From Clavelina lepadiformis (lineage: Eukaryota > Chordata > Ascidiacea > Aplousobranchia > Clavelinidae), in NCBI RefSeq assembly GCF_947623445.1, contig NC_135243.1, positions 6,140,501 to 6,204,500 of the forward strand: a stretch of 64,000 nucleotides of DNA. Direction: 5' to 3'. Position numbers and translations under genes: made by a program. How positions within the stretch are numbered: position 1 is the stretch's first letter; the number at the start of each line of letters is the position of its first letter. Below the pieces are notes generated by a model. The model did no database searches. It was not told the DNA's origin and saw only the letters and a list, made by a program, of their open reading frames with translations. Shown here piece by piece: positions 25,201-37,736 of this stretch.

Positions 25201-28200
25201 TTATTCCACTTCATATTTATGACGTAAAACTTGATTCTTGAAAAACCACAATGTACTTGTTTCAATAACAAAGACAAAATACATGTGGTTTAGAGTTGAG
25301 AATGGGGCCGTGATGCTGACATTCAAGTGTTAGTTTTTATTTGCTGAGGTTCGATTCCTGTAAAAAGTACAAAGTTTTCTGAAAATTTAAATCTCCAAAG
25401 CTTTGATATTTTCGATGAACAATCCTAAGTAAGCTCTCTAAGCAAATACGTTTTCTGTTGATAGACCTTTTGTGTGCTTTGTCCATAAGCAATAAAGTTT
25501 TTCTTCAATGGCGGAAATACCTTTCAAGTGGCTTGGAAGAGATAGCGCAACGGAAAATAGGGTTTTATCGATATACCAGAACTTATTAAAATATCAAACG
25601 TCACAGGAACAAATAAAAAATAGCTTTCTTATAAATTACAGCTGCGTGCCGGCTAGCGTGAATCGATAGCATTTGCTGTGAAAATGTCTTTTTTTTAGTT
25701 TCCGAATACCATAAAAATTTACAATGCTTTAACTTGACCAATATCAATGTAGCATAGGTATAGCAAGTATCAAATTGATTAAATATTTATTTAATGTTAA
25801 CATTTGAGTGGTATGGCCGTAGATGAAATAACCACATTTACAATGTGTCTTACAAGTGTTTCTTTATAAAGTAGTATAGTGTAACGGCATTACTGCTCAG
25901 ATAAACATATTTGCTTAAAAGATTTCTTCCTTAAACGTCGTCCTCTACCTGTGTACAAAATGATGTCACAAACGTGTTCATTTCTTTGAAGTTGTATTAA
26001 GCCTACGTTGTTAATTCGTTCAATTTTATTGCACTAGATAATCATGTTATAGCATTTCATTATTACCTGCATGCAACTTACTGCTTTTAGATTCAAGACA
26101 GTCTTTTAAACATTTATTAAAAGGATTCGTCCAATTCGACATCCAATTAAATATATTTACATTGTGTTTCAGCTTTTACTGAACATGATTCAAAAGCAAC
26201 ACCGCCTGCATTTGGCAGCGTCTCATCAACCGATATCTTCAAACGCTTGGTAAGCGAGTTGCTTAGTTACCATCGCTCCACAGTGTTAGATTGCGACCGT
26301 AGCCTCAGCTATAATTTACTTGGTTTTAGTTTTTGGACTATTTCACAGGAAAGAAATTGTTCGTTTGAAGCCATTTTTCACTTTTTTTTCTTCATCTAAC
26401 AAAATGTAAAAAACATAATAACCCAAATCTATCTTGTAATCTAACTCTAACTTTAACTTCAACTAAACCCTAAATAGCTAGAATCAACCTTTTGCATGTC
26501 CATTATCCTAACCTAAGCGCCTATCTTTAACAATGGGCTGCTTGAAACACATACCGTAAAATAGTCATTTTCATGTGATGTTGAATATATCGGAGTCATC
26601 ATTCTATTGACTGTAATATTTTCCAGGGTCCACTAACTGTGTTTTCCGCTCATTTTCGGCTCGGTTCACCGCGAAGCATTACCCTGACCGACAAACAGGA
26701 CAGTTGCGGCTTTACCCTGCACGGGAATTCCCCTGTTACCGTTGCGACCCACGACGAAACGGCCAGGGTGAGTGACATATCCAAACGTTTGCACTATGAC
26801 GTAACAGTGCTGCTTACTTAATGATGCAACGATCGAGCGATCACTCAAATAATCTGATCCCTCTAATCAAATAGGAATTTGTGTGGTATATTTAGTCGGT
26901 GGCGTAATATGTAAGGTAAACGCCAGTCCCTAATATACGTTTGAGGCAAAAGAGATTTCGTTCAACGACAGCATTCGGGAAACATGTGTGAAATCCCTGT
27001 GATCTTACTCAAATATTTCAGTAAAATGTACGTTGGAATTCCGTATATTTTATACAAATGTCCGGTATTTTGTATTTTCTGCAAATAAATGAGTATTGAA
27101 TCAGGACGCGTATTTACCCGGCATCTAGTTTTCATCTTCCACGCAACATAACATAAAACATTGGCGTGCGGTTTCAATCCAACTCTCTTTGTTTATGCAG
27201 AGACTGGGGCTACGAAACGACGATATCGTGATTTCGATTGACGACGAAGACGTCAAATGGCGTGACCACAACTACATTGCTGACCTGATATCAAAGAAAA
27301 CAGGCGCACCCGTTGTTATGAAAGTGGTCACCGTACTAGGACCAGTCAGCAGTGCCCCTGTAAGTATTTTTGTCTGATACGAAGCGGCTTTGCTCCGTCG
27401 TTGATTGACTGAGTTTCAAACAAGCCTAAACCAGCTCTGACCGCTTCAAACCAAACACGCACTGGAATCGCAGGAAGTTTGGGATGAATTTTATAAGTTG
27501 TATGTTGTTGCAAGCGCTTTGGAATGCGGTGATATGATAACTACAAAAGTCTATTGACGCCATTGCACCTGGACTGTTACGTTATTATGCCTGGTATATT
27601 AAAGTTACTTGTTAAAGATATTGAGTTTCGTACAGACCGTACAACAACGTATGGTTGTGCGATTATTTCTCTGTGTAAAAACATGTTTTCTCATCATTCA
27701 CAGGCTATTTGCTACTTCTGTGCGTGTCACAGTATGCATCGTTCACTTTCATCGCCGGCGTATTCATGGTCATTCACCGCTTAAGTAATAAAGCTTGACT
27801 ATCAGTACAAAAGTTGTGCTTTGCCATTTAACAGCTCATTAACTACGCATTACACCGTAACCAAAACATAACTGCTACTAGTGCACAGCCGCGTAGTGCT
27901 AAGCTGTAGACTAGAGCGATTGAAATTACTGGAACGTTTGAAATTCCTGATCGAAATCACTTGTTTTGACTTAGAAAGACATTTTCAAACGAGCTTTATT
28001 GTTCTACAGAACAACTTTTTCTATAGAACCGACGTGTAGCGTTTTTAAGTTGAACACACGTCTGTGTTAACTGTTAAGTAATCACTGGTTTTTACAACTG
28101 CGAAATATTTTTATTACAGACCTCTGGACTTGTCAACGGCGTGATAACCGATGAAAACCAAATGCATTGCAACAACAACAGCAACGGCAATAACAACAAT

Positions 28201-28479
28201 GGCCTTGTCAGTCAAATGAGAAATGGAACCAACAAAAGAAAAGGCTCGATCAAAAAACGTTATTCTTTCGGATTCTTCCAAGGCATGAAATTGCGGCCTA
28301 AATCGAATCGTTTTTCGACGGTGTCTGACGTCACGTCCGGTAAGGACGACGTTCAAAACGACAAACGCTTGGTTTCGCTACAGCGAACTTCGACCAGTTC
28401 AAAATCTTTCCTTAGAGCTGGGGGTACTGTATTGCGTCAGAAAAAGGACCTATCTTCTGAATACAGGTCGAACTGTTAA
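16295..28479 (+). CDS. RHPN2: rhophilin (RHPN2-like Rho GTPase-binding protein)
   Basis: Fifteen exons: 16295-16333, 17254-17369, 19446-19574, 20118-20196, 20311-20513, 21764-21930, 22151-22338, 22733-22889, 23477-23596, 23822-23916, 24734-24833, 26173-26249, 26627-26767, 27201-27359 and 28120-28479 (stop). The junctions close to 709 aa; vertebrate RHPN2 is 686 aa. Domains: HR1 Rho-binding coil about 14-95 ([20 protein letters not shown] are family hallmarks), BRO1 about 97-460 (IPLGLK, EKAS.LFN.GALY, QRAAG, PYSW, KSHLR.A..HHE), and PDZ about 500-580 with a CGFTL carboxylate loop split by an intron. The last exon encodes an Asn-rich then Lys/Arg/Ser-rich tail. Rhophilins bind GTP-Rho and link it to the actin cytoskeleton. 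At exon 4 the acceptor at 20116-20117 is required, because the earlier AG near 20072 leads to a stop. RHPN1 and RHPN2 cannot be separated with certainty in an invertebrate. Confidence 0.93.
16547..16790 (+). repeat. dispersed repeat R4, copy in rhophilin intron 1
   Basis: Matches 48211-48449 (plus) and, for its second half, 36785-36945 (minus). Shared blocks in order are CTGAAAAG, GACAGTTTTCGA, GCGTGCACTGAA, CTTTCTTTGTTTATT, TATAAATCG-CGTGAAG and GGCGTGCATGTTGATGAA. No transposase or tRNA-like start is seen. Confidence 0.75.
18414..18437 (+). repeat. AAT trinucleotide microsatellite
   Basis: Uninterrupted run of AAT units (TTAATAATAATAATAATAAT and continuing) inside rhophilin intron 2. Confidence 0.9.
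20575..20885 (+). repeat. tandem duplication of about 165 bp in a rhophilin intron
   Basis: The unit at about 20575-20718 recurs at about 20740-20885. Shared anchors in order are TCCATCATTTTCATAT, CAATCTAT-TTTT, a GTGC-AATA stretch, GCA-TCTAA-CTAGTTACATG and then a GTCCAGTT/ATTCAATT block. The two copies are visibly diverged, so the duplication is not recent. Confidence 0.75.
23674..23766. repeat. AAGTATAAGTA / TACTTAT low-complexity palindromic tract
   Basis: Dense run of AAGTATAAGT and its reverse complement ACTTATAGTATACTT, in the intron between rhophilin exons 9 and 10. The mixed orientation allows hairpins. It is probably simple-sequence expansion. Confidence 0.75.
24021..24397. mobile_element. 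non-autonomous hAT MITE with GGGAT repeats, 377 bp
   Basis: Terminal inverted repeats CAGGCTTGTCCATGGGA (left) and its exact inverse TCCCATGGACAAGCCTG (right), flanked by a perfect 8-bp target-site duplication GATATCTA at 24013-24020 and 24398-24405. Both ends carry tandem GGGAT/TGGGATGGGA pentamers next to the termini. There is no transposase. It lies in the intron between rhophilin exons 10 and 11. The perfect duplication suggests recent insertion. Confidence 0.93.
25295..25390 (+). repeat. tRNA-derived SINE-like fragment
   Basis: GAGGTTCGATTCCTG around 25345-25359 is an exact B-box match. GGGGCCGTGATGCTGA about 45 bp upstream resembles the A box of Leu/Ser-type tRNAs. The arms do not pair as in a functional tRNA, so this looks like a tRNA-derived retroelement head in a rhophilin intron. 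Confidence 0.45.
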
Positions 28480-30517
28480 AGGAATTCATGGTTACTGCGG
28501 TGTGACAGTGTTTTTCACAGCATATTTTTCCGTATTTGGGTCAACGCAGTACGATTTTGCGCTTACATAATGAATTCTATAACCTGATAATTATTTCGTT
28601 GGACACGCGGTATTGATATTTGGTGTTATCGTTTTAGTTCACATTTCACGTACTGTATTTCCCGTGTGTATGTGTACTTATTTTCCACAAATTATTATTT
28701 TCCTCTGTTTTATCATGACGTACTACTTTCTCAAGACTTCCCGGTAACGTACTATTGTTCCACAAGAATTTTTTTTATATTTTGCTTGACTATATACATT
28801 CGTGTCTGCTTTCATACATCTTTTTGCACTGCTTAACTAACAGATTTGGACCATGAAAACGTTTCACTTTAGTACTTTGTACACAATTTACTTGTTAATA
28901 TTGAGGGTATAATCATGTTTTTAAGTGTTAAACGTACATTGATCGAATGTACTATACTATGAACTGACGTACTATGGTTTTAATACGTATCCGGTTACGG
29001 ACCGTACTTGTCGTAAACATACTTGCTTTTCAATTTACTGCCGTTATCGCTTCAACCACTCTCAGTTAATGGTGTGATGGTATTGATAATTTTATTCACA
29101 TGAATTATTGTTTCAGCTTTTAAAATTGCCAAATGTTATTGTTCATCTACGTAAGAACCCATATTTTAGTTGTCTGCCAAAATAACCAAAAATATTATGG
29201 TGTTATAAATGCTTTAATATCTAATAACTTCTGCATTGCTCTTTTGTCTTATATCTTGTTATTTTTAGAAAATACAAATGCTTTTAACCCTTAAATTAAC
29301 TCAATTATAGGTCTGTATTCGTAGTGGCAGTTGGACAAACGTGAAACTGACAATGAAGTGCCAACCTGTACTACTGGCAACTTGGAGTCTTGAAAGCTTC
29401 TTGATAGAATGGCGTTGCATCGGTGTTGAATCCTGCAATCTAACCGTAACTGTTGGGATAATTCATCATTTAAACGCGGGAGTTACTGAAAAGACTTGCT
29501 TGAAATGACCAAGTACTTGATCTGTAAACCCAACTAAAGCTAGCCGATGATTAAGACGTTTAAAAGTGTGAAGGCTAAGTATAAGCAATGAACGAACCAT
29601 ATACCCCACACCCAGTAGTAATAATATTTATTCCGAGTTATGCACTTAGTTTTTACACAACGCAACGTCTAAACATATGTGACAATGATTAATGGAGCAA
29701 CAGCAATAGGAAAAACGTAAATTTTGTTTCCTGTTTCTGCAGCATGAACTGTTCCAGCAGAGTCCTTTGACTTTTTCACAAAACAAATATCATTTTAAAA
29801 GCAACCTATAAGAGCTAAATGCACCATCGCATTGCATATTACATGAAGACTATGTATTTATAACGTCGGTATCATACCTCAGTAAAATTTAATTACAAAT
29901 CAAACGCATATTTTTTTTATGATATTATAAAAAACCTTTTGGGCGATCTTATACCAGCGGAAGCTTGTTAACGTAGTTTAAGTAACTTATCCAGTACAAC
30001 TAAATTGCTTATATACAAAAATTTTTTATACCGACTTCAGGTTACGCACAAAAGCTTGTTGGTTTATTCTAGCTTCGAGCTACCACAGTATGCTGCTAAC
30101 ATGAGATTAGGATAGAATCACAACAACCTTAACATTGATTGAAAAGTGTACAACAATCACTCATTAAATTGTATCGGTTCCTTGTAAATACACAACACCG
30201 ATTAACTAAGCCTGAATGCATGGGCAAGCGTTTGCACAATGGCAGAGAATAGCACAATTTGTCGATTTTCAAATCAAAGATTTCCCGGTCAATTATCATT
30301 ACCCCAAGACATCTTACCAATAACACTTCACCAGGAGATCCATAACGTTGATTTGGCAACACTTCAAATCGTTGGTAGTATTCAACAGTTATACAGATCC
30401 GACTTGCTTTTAAACATAATCCACACCCAAAGAAATTCATACAAATTATGTCTGCAGTTCATTGGGAACAATTGGAAAGGATAATATGACAACAACAGTC
30501 CAACACATTTTCGCTTC
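28480..30517. other. convergent intergenic region between rhophilin and MMS19
   Basis: Presumably holds the rhophilin 3' untranslated region. I found no AATAAA close after the stop on the plus strand, so the end of that transcript is unplaced. Overlapping 80-100 aa frames on both strands at 30129-30484 have no splice sites or recognisable motifs. Nothing else is seen. Confidence 0.5.
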
Positions 30518-30523
30518 TTTATT
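30518..30523 (-). terminator. poly(A) signal just after the MMS19 stop
   Basis: TTTATT on the plus strand reads AATAAA on the minus strand and lies only 2 bp past the MMS19 stop codon (30526-30528). If used, the 3' untranslated region would be only about 20-30 nt. Later TTTATT motifs (for example near 30062) could serve instead. Confidence 0.45.
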
Positions 30524-30525
30524 GT

Positions 30526-33500
30526 TTAAGTCCCAACCAAATACCATTCTGATCGTGCCTTAGCTGCTTCGCTTCTAACATCTCTTTTGTGATCATCAAG
30601 CACATATCGCAGTTCTTGTACCACCTTCTTTTTAATTGGGAGCAATATTGTTGTGGGAAGAAGGGTGCTGGCACCGATGCATTTTAAAGCCTGAGTGGCA
30701 AAGGACAAGCGTTTAATATATACACTAGCTGACTAGCCTATACGATATGTTGTGGAAAGTGGGTATGATGAACTATTAAGAACTCAGTGGACTAATGGAG
30801 GTGAATTTTTCTCCTCAAATTGAATTAATGCATGTCACATTACAACCACAATTACAGTAAATGATTTTATAATTTAAAATACAGTAAAAACCCGAGTAAT
30901 TAGATAAAACTTGCTAATATTCAGAAAAATTTTTCGGATTGTTTTCAGAACTATGAAGATTCAAATTTGAACAAATTCTATTACAAGCAATATTCCCTCG
31001 CAATATATACCATAGGAATAAGTGAATATATGCTTTACTTGCAGGTGCACGATACTAACACTTACCTTTAACCTCACATCTAGGTTGGGTTTGAATCTGC
31101 TTAGCCTCAAGAAATCATTGATCAGCGAATCAATGTGTGCCTCCATTGGTGCGGCAGCATCCTGAAAAGTTTCGAGAATTTAGTAATTCTACATGCATTG
31201 TGCAAAATAGGATTTTTCAGTTTTACTTCCATAGCCATCGATACCAAGCTACCAGTTAGACAGCCTAAGATTTGTCATTTCTACATTGAAGTTGTTATAA
31301 GCATACAATTGTTGTTGAAATTTACAACCTCTATAAGATACAATAGAGCTGAAAGAACAGACTGCAACAAAATAGCGTCATCTGAGTGCAAGGCTTTGAC
31401 TAAAAGTGGAGTTAGATGTGAAAACTGTTGAAGCAAAACCTGCGATATAAAATGGCCACATTTTGTTCAAATTAAGCAGTATTGGAATGTGCTAGTGTTA
31501 ACAGTGCATTCACACAACATTTCAAACAACAAGTTAATGAAGTAATACTGACATTGCATTGCCATGGTGATAAATTATTTATACGTCTCTATTTTAAACC
31601 TTTTGCTGCTATAATAGAATATCATTTTCAGATACAACAGGCAACAAGGAATATAGTTTGGCAAAATTACTGCGAAAACAAAAAAAAACTATTAATTACC
31701 TGTTTTGGTAGGTGTAGAAGTAAATGAGACAACGCTGTCAAACAATGCGCCTGTTTGACAGACGGCAACACTTGCTCTAAATCGCCTGTTTGTGAAATTT
31801 CCATTGGGGTGTCTTTGGCAGAATGAAATCCTGCTACTAATTCGGGAATGATTAGTAGAAAGAAACGCTGCCTGTACATCAAGCGAACAACAGCATGTGA
31901 GGAGGGAGAGAGAACCTGTAAATTTAACTCAAGTAAATACAGATTTCAAAGTAGTTCCTTTGATAGTAAAAGAATACTGCAGTAGTTACATAAAAATGAG
32001 GTATTTTCATAAAAAACAAGCTATATTTAAATATATATGACACAAAATTAAAACAAGTAGCTAACAAATTTGTCGCAGTAAATACAATATTTCAACAAAG
32101 TTCATGGACGTTTTATTGTTTTGCAACTTATAGATAATTTTTACTTGGATGCAACTTTAATACAAACTAAATTAAGCATTTAAAAGTAGATTTCCTCCAG
32201 GTAAGAATTAGCACCAGCACTACACATCAGTCCCCAGAACTCAGCCAATGTAAACAATCATGTTAGGATTGATATTTCCTGTCAAATTAAATTTTCACCT
32301 CTTTCGAGTCGCGCATGATGATATCACAACCAGCAGCAGCAGTTTCGCCAATATCTGGATCGCCAAACAGACCGACTAGTTTCTGAATAAAGGCCTTTGT
32401 CATTTCATGATTGCACAATGCTAATGCTTTCGTGGTCCATATCAAGAGGGTTAGAACCTGAAGTTTTTTTCCCTTCGCCTTTCCAACACTGCAGTCAAGC
32501 ACCTTTAAAACAGTTTGCTTGTAATTTCAGCTCAAGTAAATACAAAATAATTACAGATTATAATGAATGCTAATAATATAAAACCATCTGCAGGTTAAAA
32601 GAATGATCATTACTAAATGACTCACATCTTGCATGTATTTATCTGAAGATTTGTGGGCTCTGTTGACTAAACCTGCAAAAGTTTTTGCAGCTGCAACATA
32701 CGTTGGTTGATCATCAGAATGCAAACATAAGTTAAGAAGTTTAGATTGAAAATCTTCGATATGTGGGATAGTTACGGATCTGTCCACTGCACACAGGGTT
32801 GCATGAAGAAAGCAAATCATTCTGGATTGCAATAAAGCAAACTTTGGATTAAATGGATCAAAATTTAACAGTTTCTCTTCTGAAATATCCAATTCAGCAA
32901 TATTGCCATTAAGATAGATGTCAGTGAGTAATTTGACAATAAATTTTGCTGTCTTGCCTACTCTCAAGTTTTGAAAAATGTTCCTCAAAACGGCAGTAAC
33001 AGCTTTTATAATAGGAAGAGAAATACAATCAATGGAAAAACCATTAACGGCTGTGCAACTGGCACAACATAGCTCAGGTACAGTTAATTGCACGCTTGTC
33101 TTTATGCAAATTTTGATAAGTGGAAGTGCAATGTTTATGACTAGATGGTCAGTATGGTCATCACCAGCAGTGGAGTTCTTACTGATTGTCTCAAGGCACC
33201 CAAGACACTCAAGTAGAAAACAGCAGTATGGCTGTTCAATTTTACACTTGAACAGGAAATCAACGACATAGGAAACAACATCCTGCAGGATGTCAAAGTG
33301 AGTAGATAAAGCAGACAAACATTCCAGTGTGTTTCGAACAATCTCTTTGGGATGATGCCAAAACTCTGTTTCTGGGATAAGTTTCGTTATTGTTGGCAAC
33401 ATGCATGCCTTCACAATCTTTGGATGTTTGGAGGATAAGTAACCTGAAGCTGATAAAAGCTCAAAACGCACTTTTGGGTCTGATTGTGACATCAGTGAAG

Positions 33501-34959
33501 AGAGAAGAACCGTAGCTAGATTGCGTAAATTCTCATCGGATAAAATATTAAGGCCTAATATTACTGCCAGTCCTGCCACCGCCGTACATTTTACTTGGAC
33601 TGAACCTTCTTTTGACAAAACATCTTGAAAAGACTTCATAATAGCATCCTTGTGTGGAAGAACGGGATTATATGAGAATGTGAAATTGCTACAAACTGTT
33701 GCCATCTTGACAATGCAATCCATAATATTTGCAAAGTTAGATTTTGCCAACGGAGTTGAAGAGGCATCAACAGACATCTCACTGACCTGTTCAAGCAACA
33801 ATGGAAAGACAGCTTTGCAAACAATGTCACAAGCTGTTTTTGAAGCTTTAGCACAGGCCATTATGATTCGCCATGACATCCATGTTAACTTGTCTCGAAT
33901 GGGTTCTTTTAACCGTGTAAGACACTCTTCCAAAACTTCATTTAAAAATGAGTTTAAGTCCACCATTCTGTAACTCTGCCCCAAAACTGGCCATAGTGAG
34001 AGCGTCCTTACAAGTTCCGTTAATAAATCCAAAGCAGAATTTTCCACTTCTTCTGACACTGACTGCGTGATTTCCTGCTTTAATGTATTCCATATTGCTC
34101 CTAAATAAGGTTCAAGATCTATCTTTTTATACTGCGAAAGGCATTCAGAAAAAGTTAGGCAAGCATCCACTTTTGCGCTTTCGATATCGGAATCAAGTTT
34201 CTCCAACATAAGAGGAATACAGAATTGGGCAAACGCGTTTGTCGATGAAAGCACTCTCCTGAGTCCTAAAACCAAATCTTGATTTGTTATAGAAAATTTG
34301 CCTCCTGATGATGGATTGAAATCGATCGGAAAGTAACACGAAATTACGTCGAACAATTCCTCAGCCAAGTTTAAAAGGTCAATTCCAGTGCTTATGACAT
34401 CATAAGCAAGTTGAAAAACAACCAATAAGTTTCTCGGATCTTGTTCACCATCTATTGCTTGAATAAAGTTATATAAAAAGTTTCTTCCAAGCGACAAAAT
34501 AAGTGATTTGTGATTGCTCACAATGTTTGTTAATAAAAGGTACAAGCTAAGCCTTTCGGCTTGCAGACAAGACTGAACGTGAACCTCTTTGAAAATAGAA
34601 TTTATTACAATCTTTGCTTCCCCTTCTGCTAAATTTGTAGATGCAGTGAGTTTAACAAGACCAGATAAAGCAGGTGGTTGCAATGTGTAATGGTCTTGTA
34701 AACGAGAACACAAAAATATGACCAGCGTTGCAAGTTCTTTCGTTGATAAACAAGTATCAGGAAGATTTTCCAAAATCTTGGTAAGCAACTTGCATCCTTT
34801 TACTCGTGCTTCTGTATCTGTGTTGGTAAGATGTGGCCCCAATTCTTCAACAAGGTTCAAAACCGTCAGTTTGCCTTCTTGCACTTGCAAACTTGCCTTT
34901 AAAATTTCATCATCATGATCATCTAGGTCATTCATAAACAATTTAACAAGTTCATCCAT
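30526..34959 (-). CDS. MMS19: MMS19, cytosolic Fe-S cluster targeting HEAT-repeat protein
   Basis: Six exons on the minus strand: 32626-34959, 32299-32502, 31700-31915, 31326-31439, 31066-31161 and 30526-30690 (stop). All junctions are phase 0 and total 1042 aa; the human protein is 1030 aa. MMS19 is the adaptor of the cytosolic iron-sulphur targeting complex (with CIAO1 and CIAO2B) that delivers clusters to DNA polymerases, helicases such as XPD, and primase. The protein is helical HEAT repeats throughout. Family signatures include the N-terminal LGP.LT..D...R..G block, MYRQRFF near residue 860, and the C-terminal LLP.K..V...L...LDD.KR.VR.EA..AR.EW. end. Exon 4 (38 aa, VLLQQFSHLTPLL) is too short to stand out alone but fills the alignment gap. 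The last acceptor is at 30691-30692; the in-frame LSFATQ stretch before it is intron. An acceptor AG lies at 34968-34969, 8 nt before the ATG. Confidence 0.95.
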
Positions 34960-34969
34960 GGTTGATTCT

Positions 34970-37428
34970 GTAAAAGTTAAAAAATTATATTGGACCAGTT
35001 TTGTATTGGGTCAATCAATGAGGATGGAGGGCATGGACGTTTTCGACGTGACCTTGTGGTTATGGCCTATGGGTGAATAACCTGGGTCTAATGCAGATGT
35101 GCACAACCACGAGCCACATGATGCACCTGCATACCAGTATCATACTACTGAGTTTGACGAGCTTTGTGACATCATTTCTCTGAATGTGGTTGCACACTTC
35201 TGCATTTGAGCCAATCACCTGGCAACCCACACCTTATACAGAATACCCACAGTTACAGAATTAGGTTACAAGCACAACATCAGAAATTATATCGAGATAT
35301 CTTGGGAATAGAATTTCCATGCTTTCAAGTTTCCACCAGTATAGGTATGCTTAACTGTCAGACTAGTATCGGTACTAGATCTATGGCTGATTAACATCAG
35401 AACCATAATAATCTGTTGTAATGTACTGCCGGTACTTGTTCTATTCTAATAGGAAAAAGTAACATGCTGCAGGTAAATTGCACGAATCGCGAAAATGTTC
35501 AGGCTGTCACGCGAAAATCTTTTATTGATCAAAAACACCGCATTTAGACTATTACATTGACAACCGGTGAATTGGCGTTACTGTAAACAACGGCGGTAAA
35601 TAGGCTAGTGTAAAGATAAACAAATTTAACATTATAAAGTGTAACTTCAATCAAATAGTCATGCGCTATCACGAATTTCTTGAAATCTAAAATCACATAA
35701 CAAAGTTCAAAGTTGCCGCAGGACGCAGGCGACCTAGGCTAGCCTGTCAGCTATGATTGTAGATAAATTGATTGACCCTATGGCTGCAGTTAAATGAAAA
35801 CATCCTTGCGAATTTTCTGAAAAGGAAAATGTTCATTTGGAAGATAAGCGTATTAGTCTCTTTCCCAAGTTGAAATGCTACAAGGCAAAACTGACAAGCT
35901 GTTAATGAGTTAATCACCATCTGACGTTAGTCACGATCACATCGTGCAACCGCCAAGCTAAACCTACACGATAGGCCTAATAATGCAACGTTCCGAAAAT
36001 TGAATTGCGCAACGATCTCACGCACCACAGCTTTTTCGCACGCACAGAAAGAACTGAATATTTTAAGCATTTTTGTACAACTACAGCAGTCTGTGATGAC
36101 TTATCCATAGCAATAATTTTTCTTTAACAGGTATATGTGATCAGAATATGTAGAAGTATAGCAATGCCAATCCTAATAGTCGTTGCAATAAATTAGTATG
36201 AAAATATCCTTTCCAGTTAACGTTTTTAAGTCCACATTACACTTGCAAATATCAAATGACATAATTTTTACAATTGCAAAGTAAAATTCACAAATATGAA
36301 AGAAAAGAAAAGCGATAAAATGAAAGCAATTTTGCTCATAAGTATAATAAGCCTCGTGGTAGCTTTAATTTTGTGTGACATCACAATTTAGGTATTATCA
36401 CGTGACTTACAGTGTCGTTCATGATGAAATTTCGAGGTTGAGACTGAGCTGAGAAGACGTGAGGCTAGAAATTTACTGAAGCTACTGATCAGAGACTACA
36501 TGCAGTTCAGGCTTTTTTCGCATCTGGCGGTAACTTTTAATGTTTATAAACATCCACACGAGCAGCACGTAACAGTACATCAATGAAATCCGCGAACAAG
36601 CCTGATGATGACGTGGGGCTGTTGCCGGTCATGTTATCGATAGCCAACACATTAACAACATCACACTACCGTATCTCACCTACTGGCCTAGGTTTACCAC
36701 GTAAATATAGTTCACCGGCGCTTGGAATTAACTTCACTTTGGTTTGTCTGACACCGACAGCTCAGTTTTGTGTTATCACAAATTCCATCTGTCCATAATG
36801 GGAAATTTGGCACCCCAACTGCACCCACGAGACTCATCAGTCTGCACGCTAACTTTTATATCTTCACGCCAATTTGTAATATACAAATAAGGCAAATTAG
36901 GTTGTTTAAGCACCAATTTATCATAATTAATAAACATAGACAAAATTTTGATTTCCACACACTCTGACACATGTCGTCAAAATGTGTTGGTAACTGTCCG
37001 GCTTAAGGAATTTATGCAAAAAGTGTTGGGAAAAAGTAAAATGTAACTTAGTCTGTAAGTTATCTTGTACTTAACTCTAAGGTAGCACCTTAATCTTGAA
37101 ACTGGAGAGATTTCTTTCAAGGAGCTAGATAAATTCAAAACTGATATAATAACAGAAATTGTGTCACACCAATGTAAGAGTCAATAAAATCAAATATATA
37201 TGTGCCATAATGGTAATTTTATGCCGGTAAATTGCCACATGAGATGACTTCTTGCAGCAGATAATTCCAGCGTATCATATAAACTTTTCAGTAGAATTAA
37301 ACTTTTTGTATATTGTAACTGTTATCGACAAATTTTACTGGTTGCATGATTTTCACCCAATCAAGCTGCCCTTCCCAAACAATGTGTCGTTGAAACAATT
37401 CCTTCGAAAGTTGTTTTTATTTTTAAAC
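34970..37428. other. gene-free stretch upstream of MMS19
   Basis: Contains the MMS19 promoter region, an R4 repeat copy at 36785-36945 and otherwise AT-rich sequence. The 71-aa plus frame at 36583-36798 starts in a fair context but runs into the repeat and has no visible splice partner. No RNA gene recognised. Confidence 0.5.
36785..36945 (-). repeat. dispersed repeat R4, minus-strand partial copy
   Basis: Its reverse complement follows the second half of 48211-48449: ATAAATTG-TG-TTAAACAACC, TTGTATATTACAAATTGGCGTGAAG, then GCGTGCA--CTGATGA and GTGCAG. It is diverged, but block order and spacing are kept. Confidence 0.7.
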
Positions 37429-37736
37429 TTAAAATGGAATAGATTTGGTGTCCGTTCTAAAATGTGAATGCAGCATCATTTTCATTAGCATTTTGTTGTT
37501 TGTTTTAAATCCCAGAGGCTTTGCCACTTTTTCCCATTCATGATTGTTTTTTTTCACTGTTAAGCAAGTGTCAGCACAAATCTTTTCCCAACATGGAATG
37601 ATATGGTGTCTTAAGGAGTAAAGGGTATATACATCTTCAGGGTTAAAGTTTTGAACCCTTTCTGAATAACTGTCATTCCAATACTTTACTACTGTACACC
37701 AACAAGCCGACATAACATAACATCTTGATTCTTGAT
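37429..37736 (-). CDS. unrecognised coding segment, probable terminal exon
   Basis: An open frame from the acceptor AG at 37737-37738 (AAACAG) to a TAA at 37429. It would add DQESRCYV before the first ATG (37713), after which 94 codons remain. Composition is protein-like: Trp- and Cys-containing (MSACWCTVVKYWNDSYSERV), then HHIIPCWEKIC and NHEWEKVAKPLGF, with little low complexity. I do not recognise a family. It could be a single-exon small gene starting at 37713 or the last exon of a gene whose upstream exon is 38025-38267 on the same strand. No poly(A) signal was assigned. Confidence 0.4.

Noticed and set aside
30129..30484. Overlapping 80-103 aa frames on both strands
   Set aside because: They are shadows of each other in the convergent rhophilin/MMS19 intergenic region, with no motif or splice context.
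30691..30708. Upstream extension of the last MMS19 exon (LSFATQ)
   Set aside because: Family alignment and the polypyrimidine tract place the acceptor right after it; exon phase then fits exactly.
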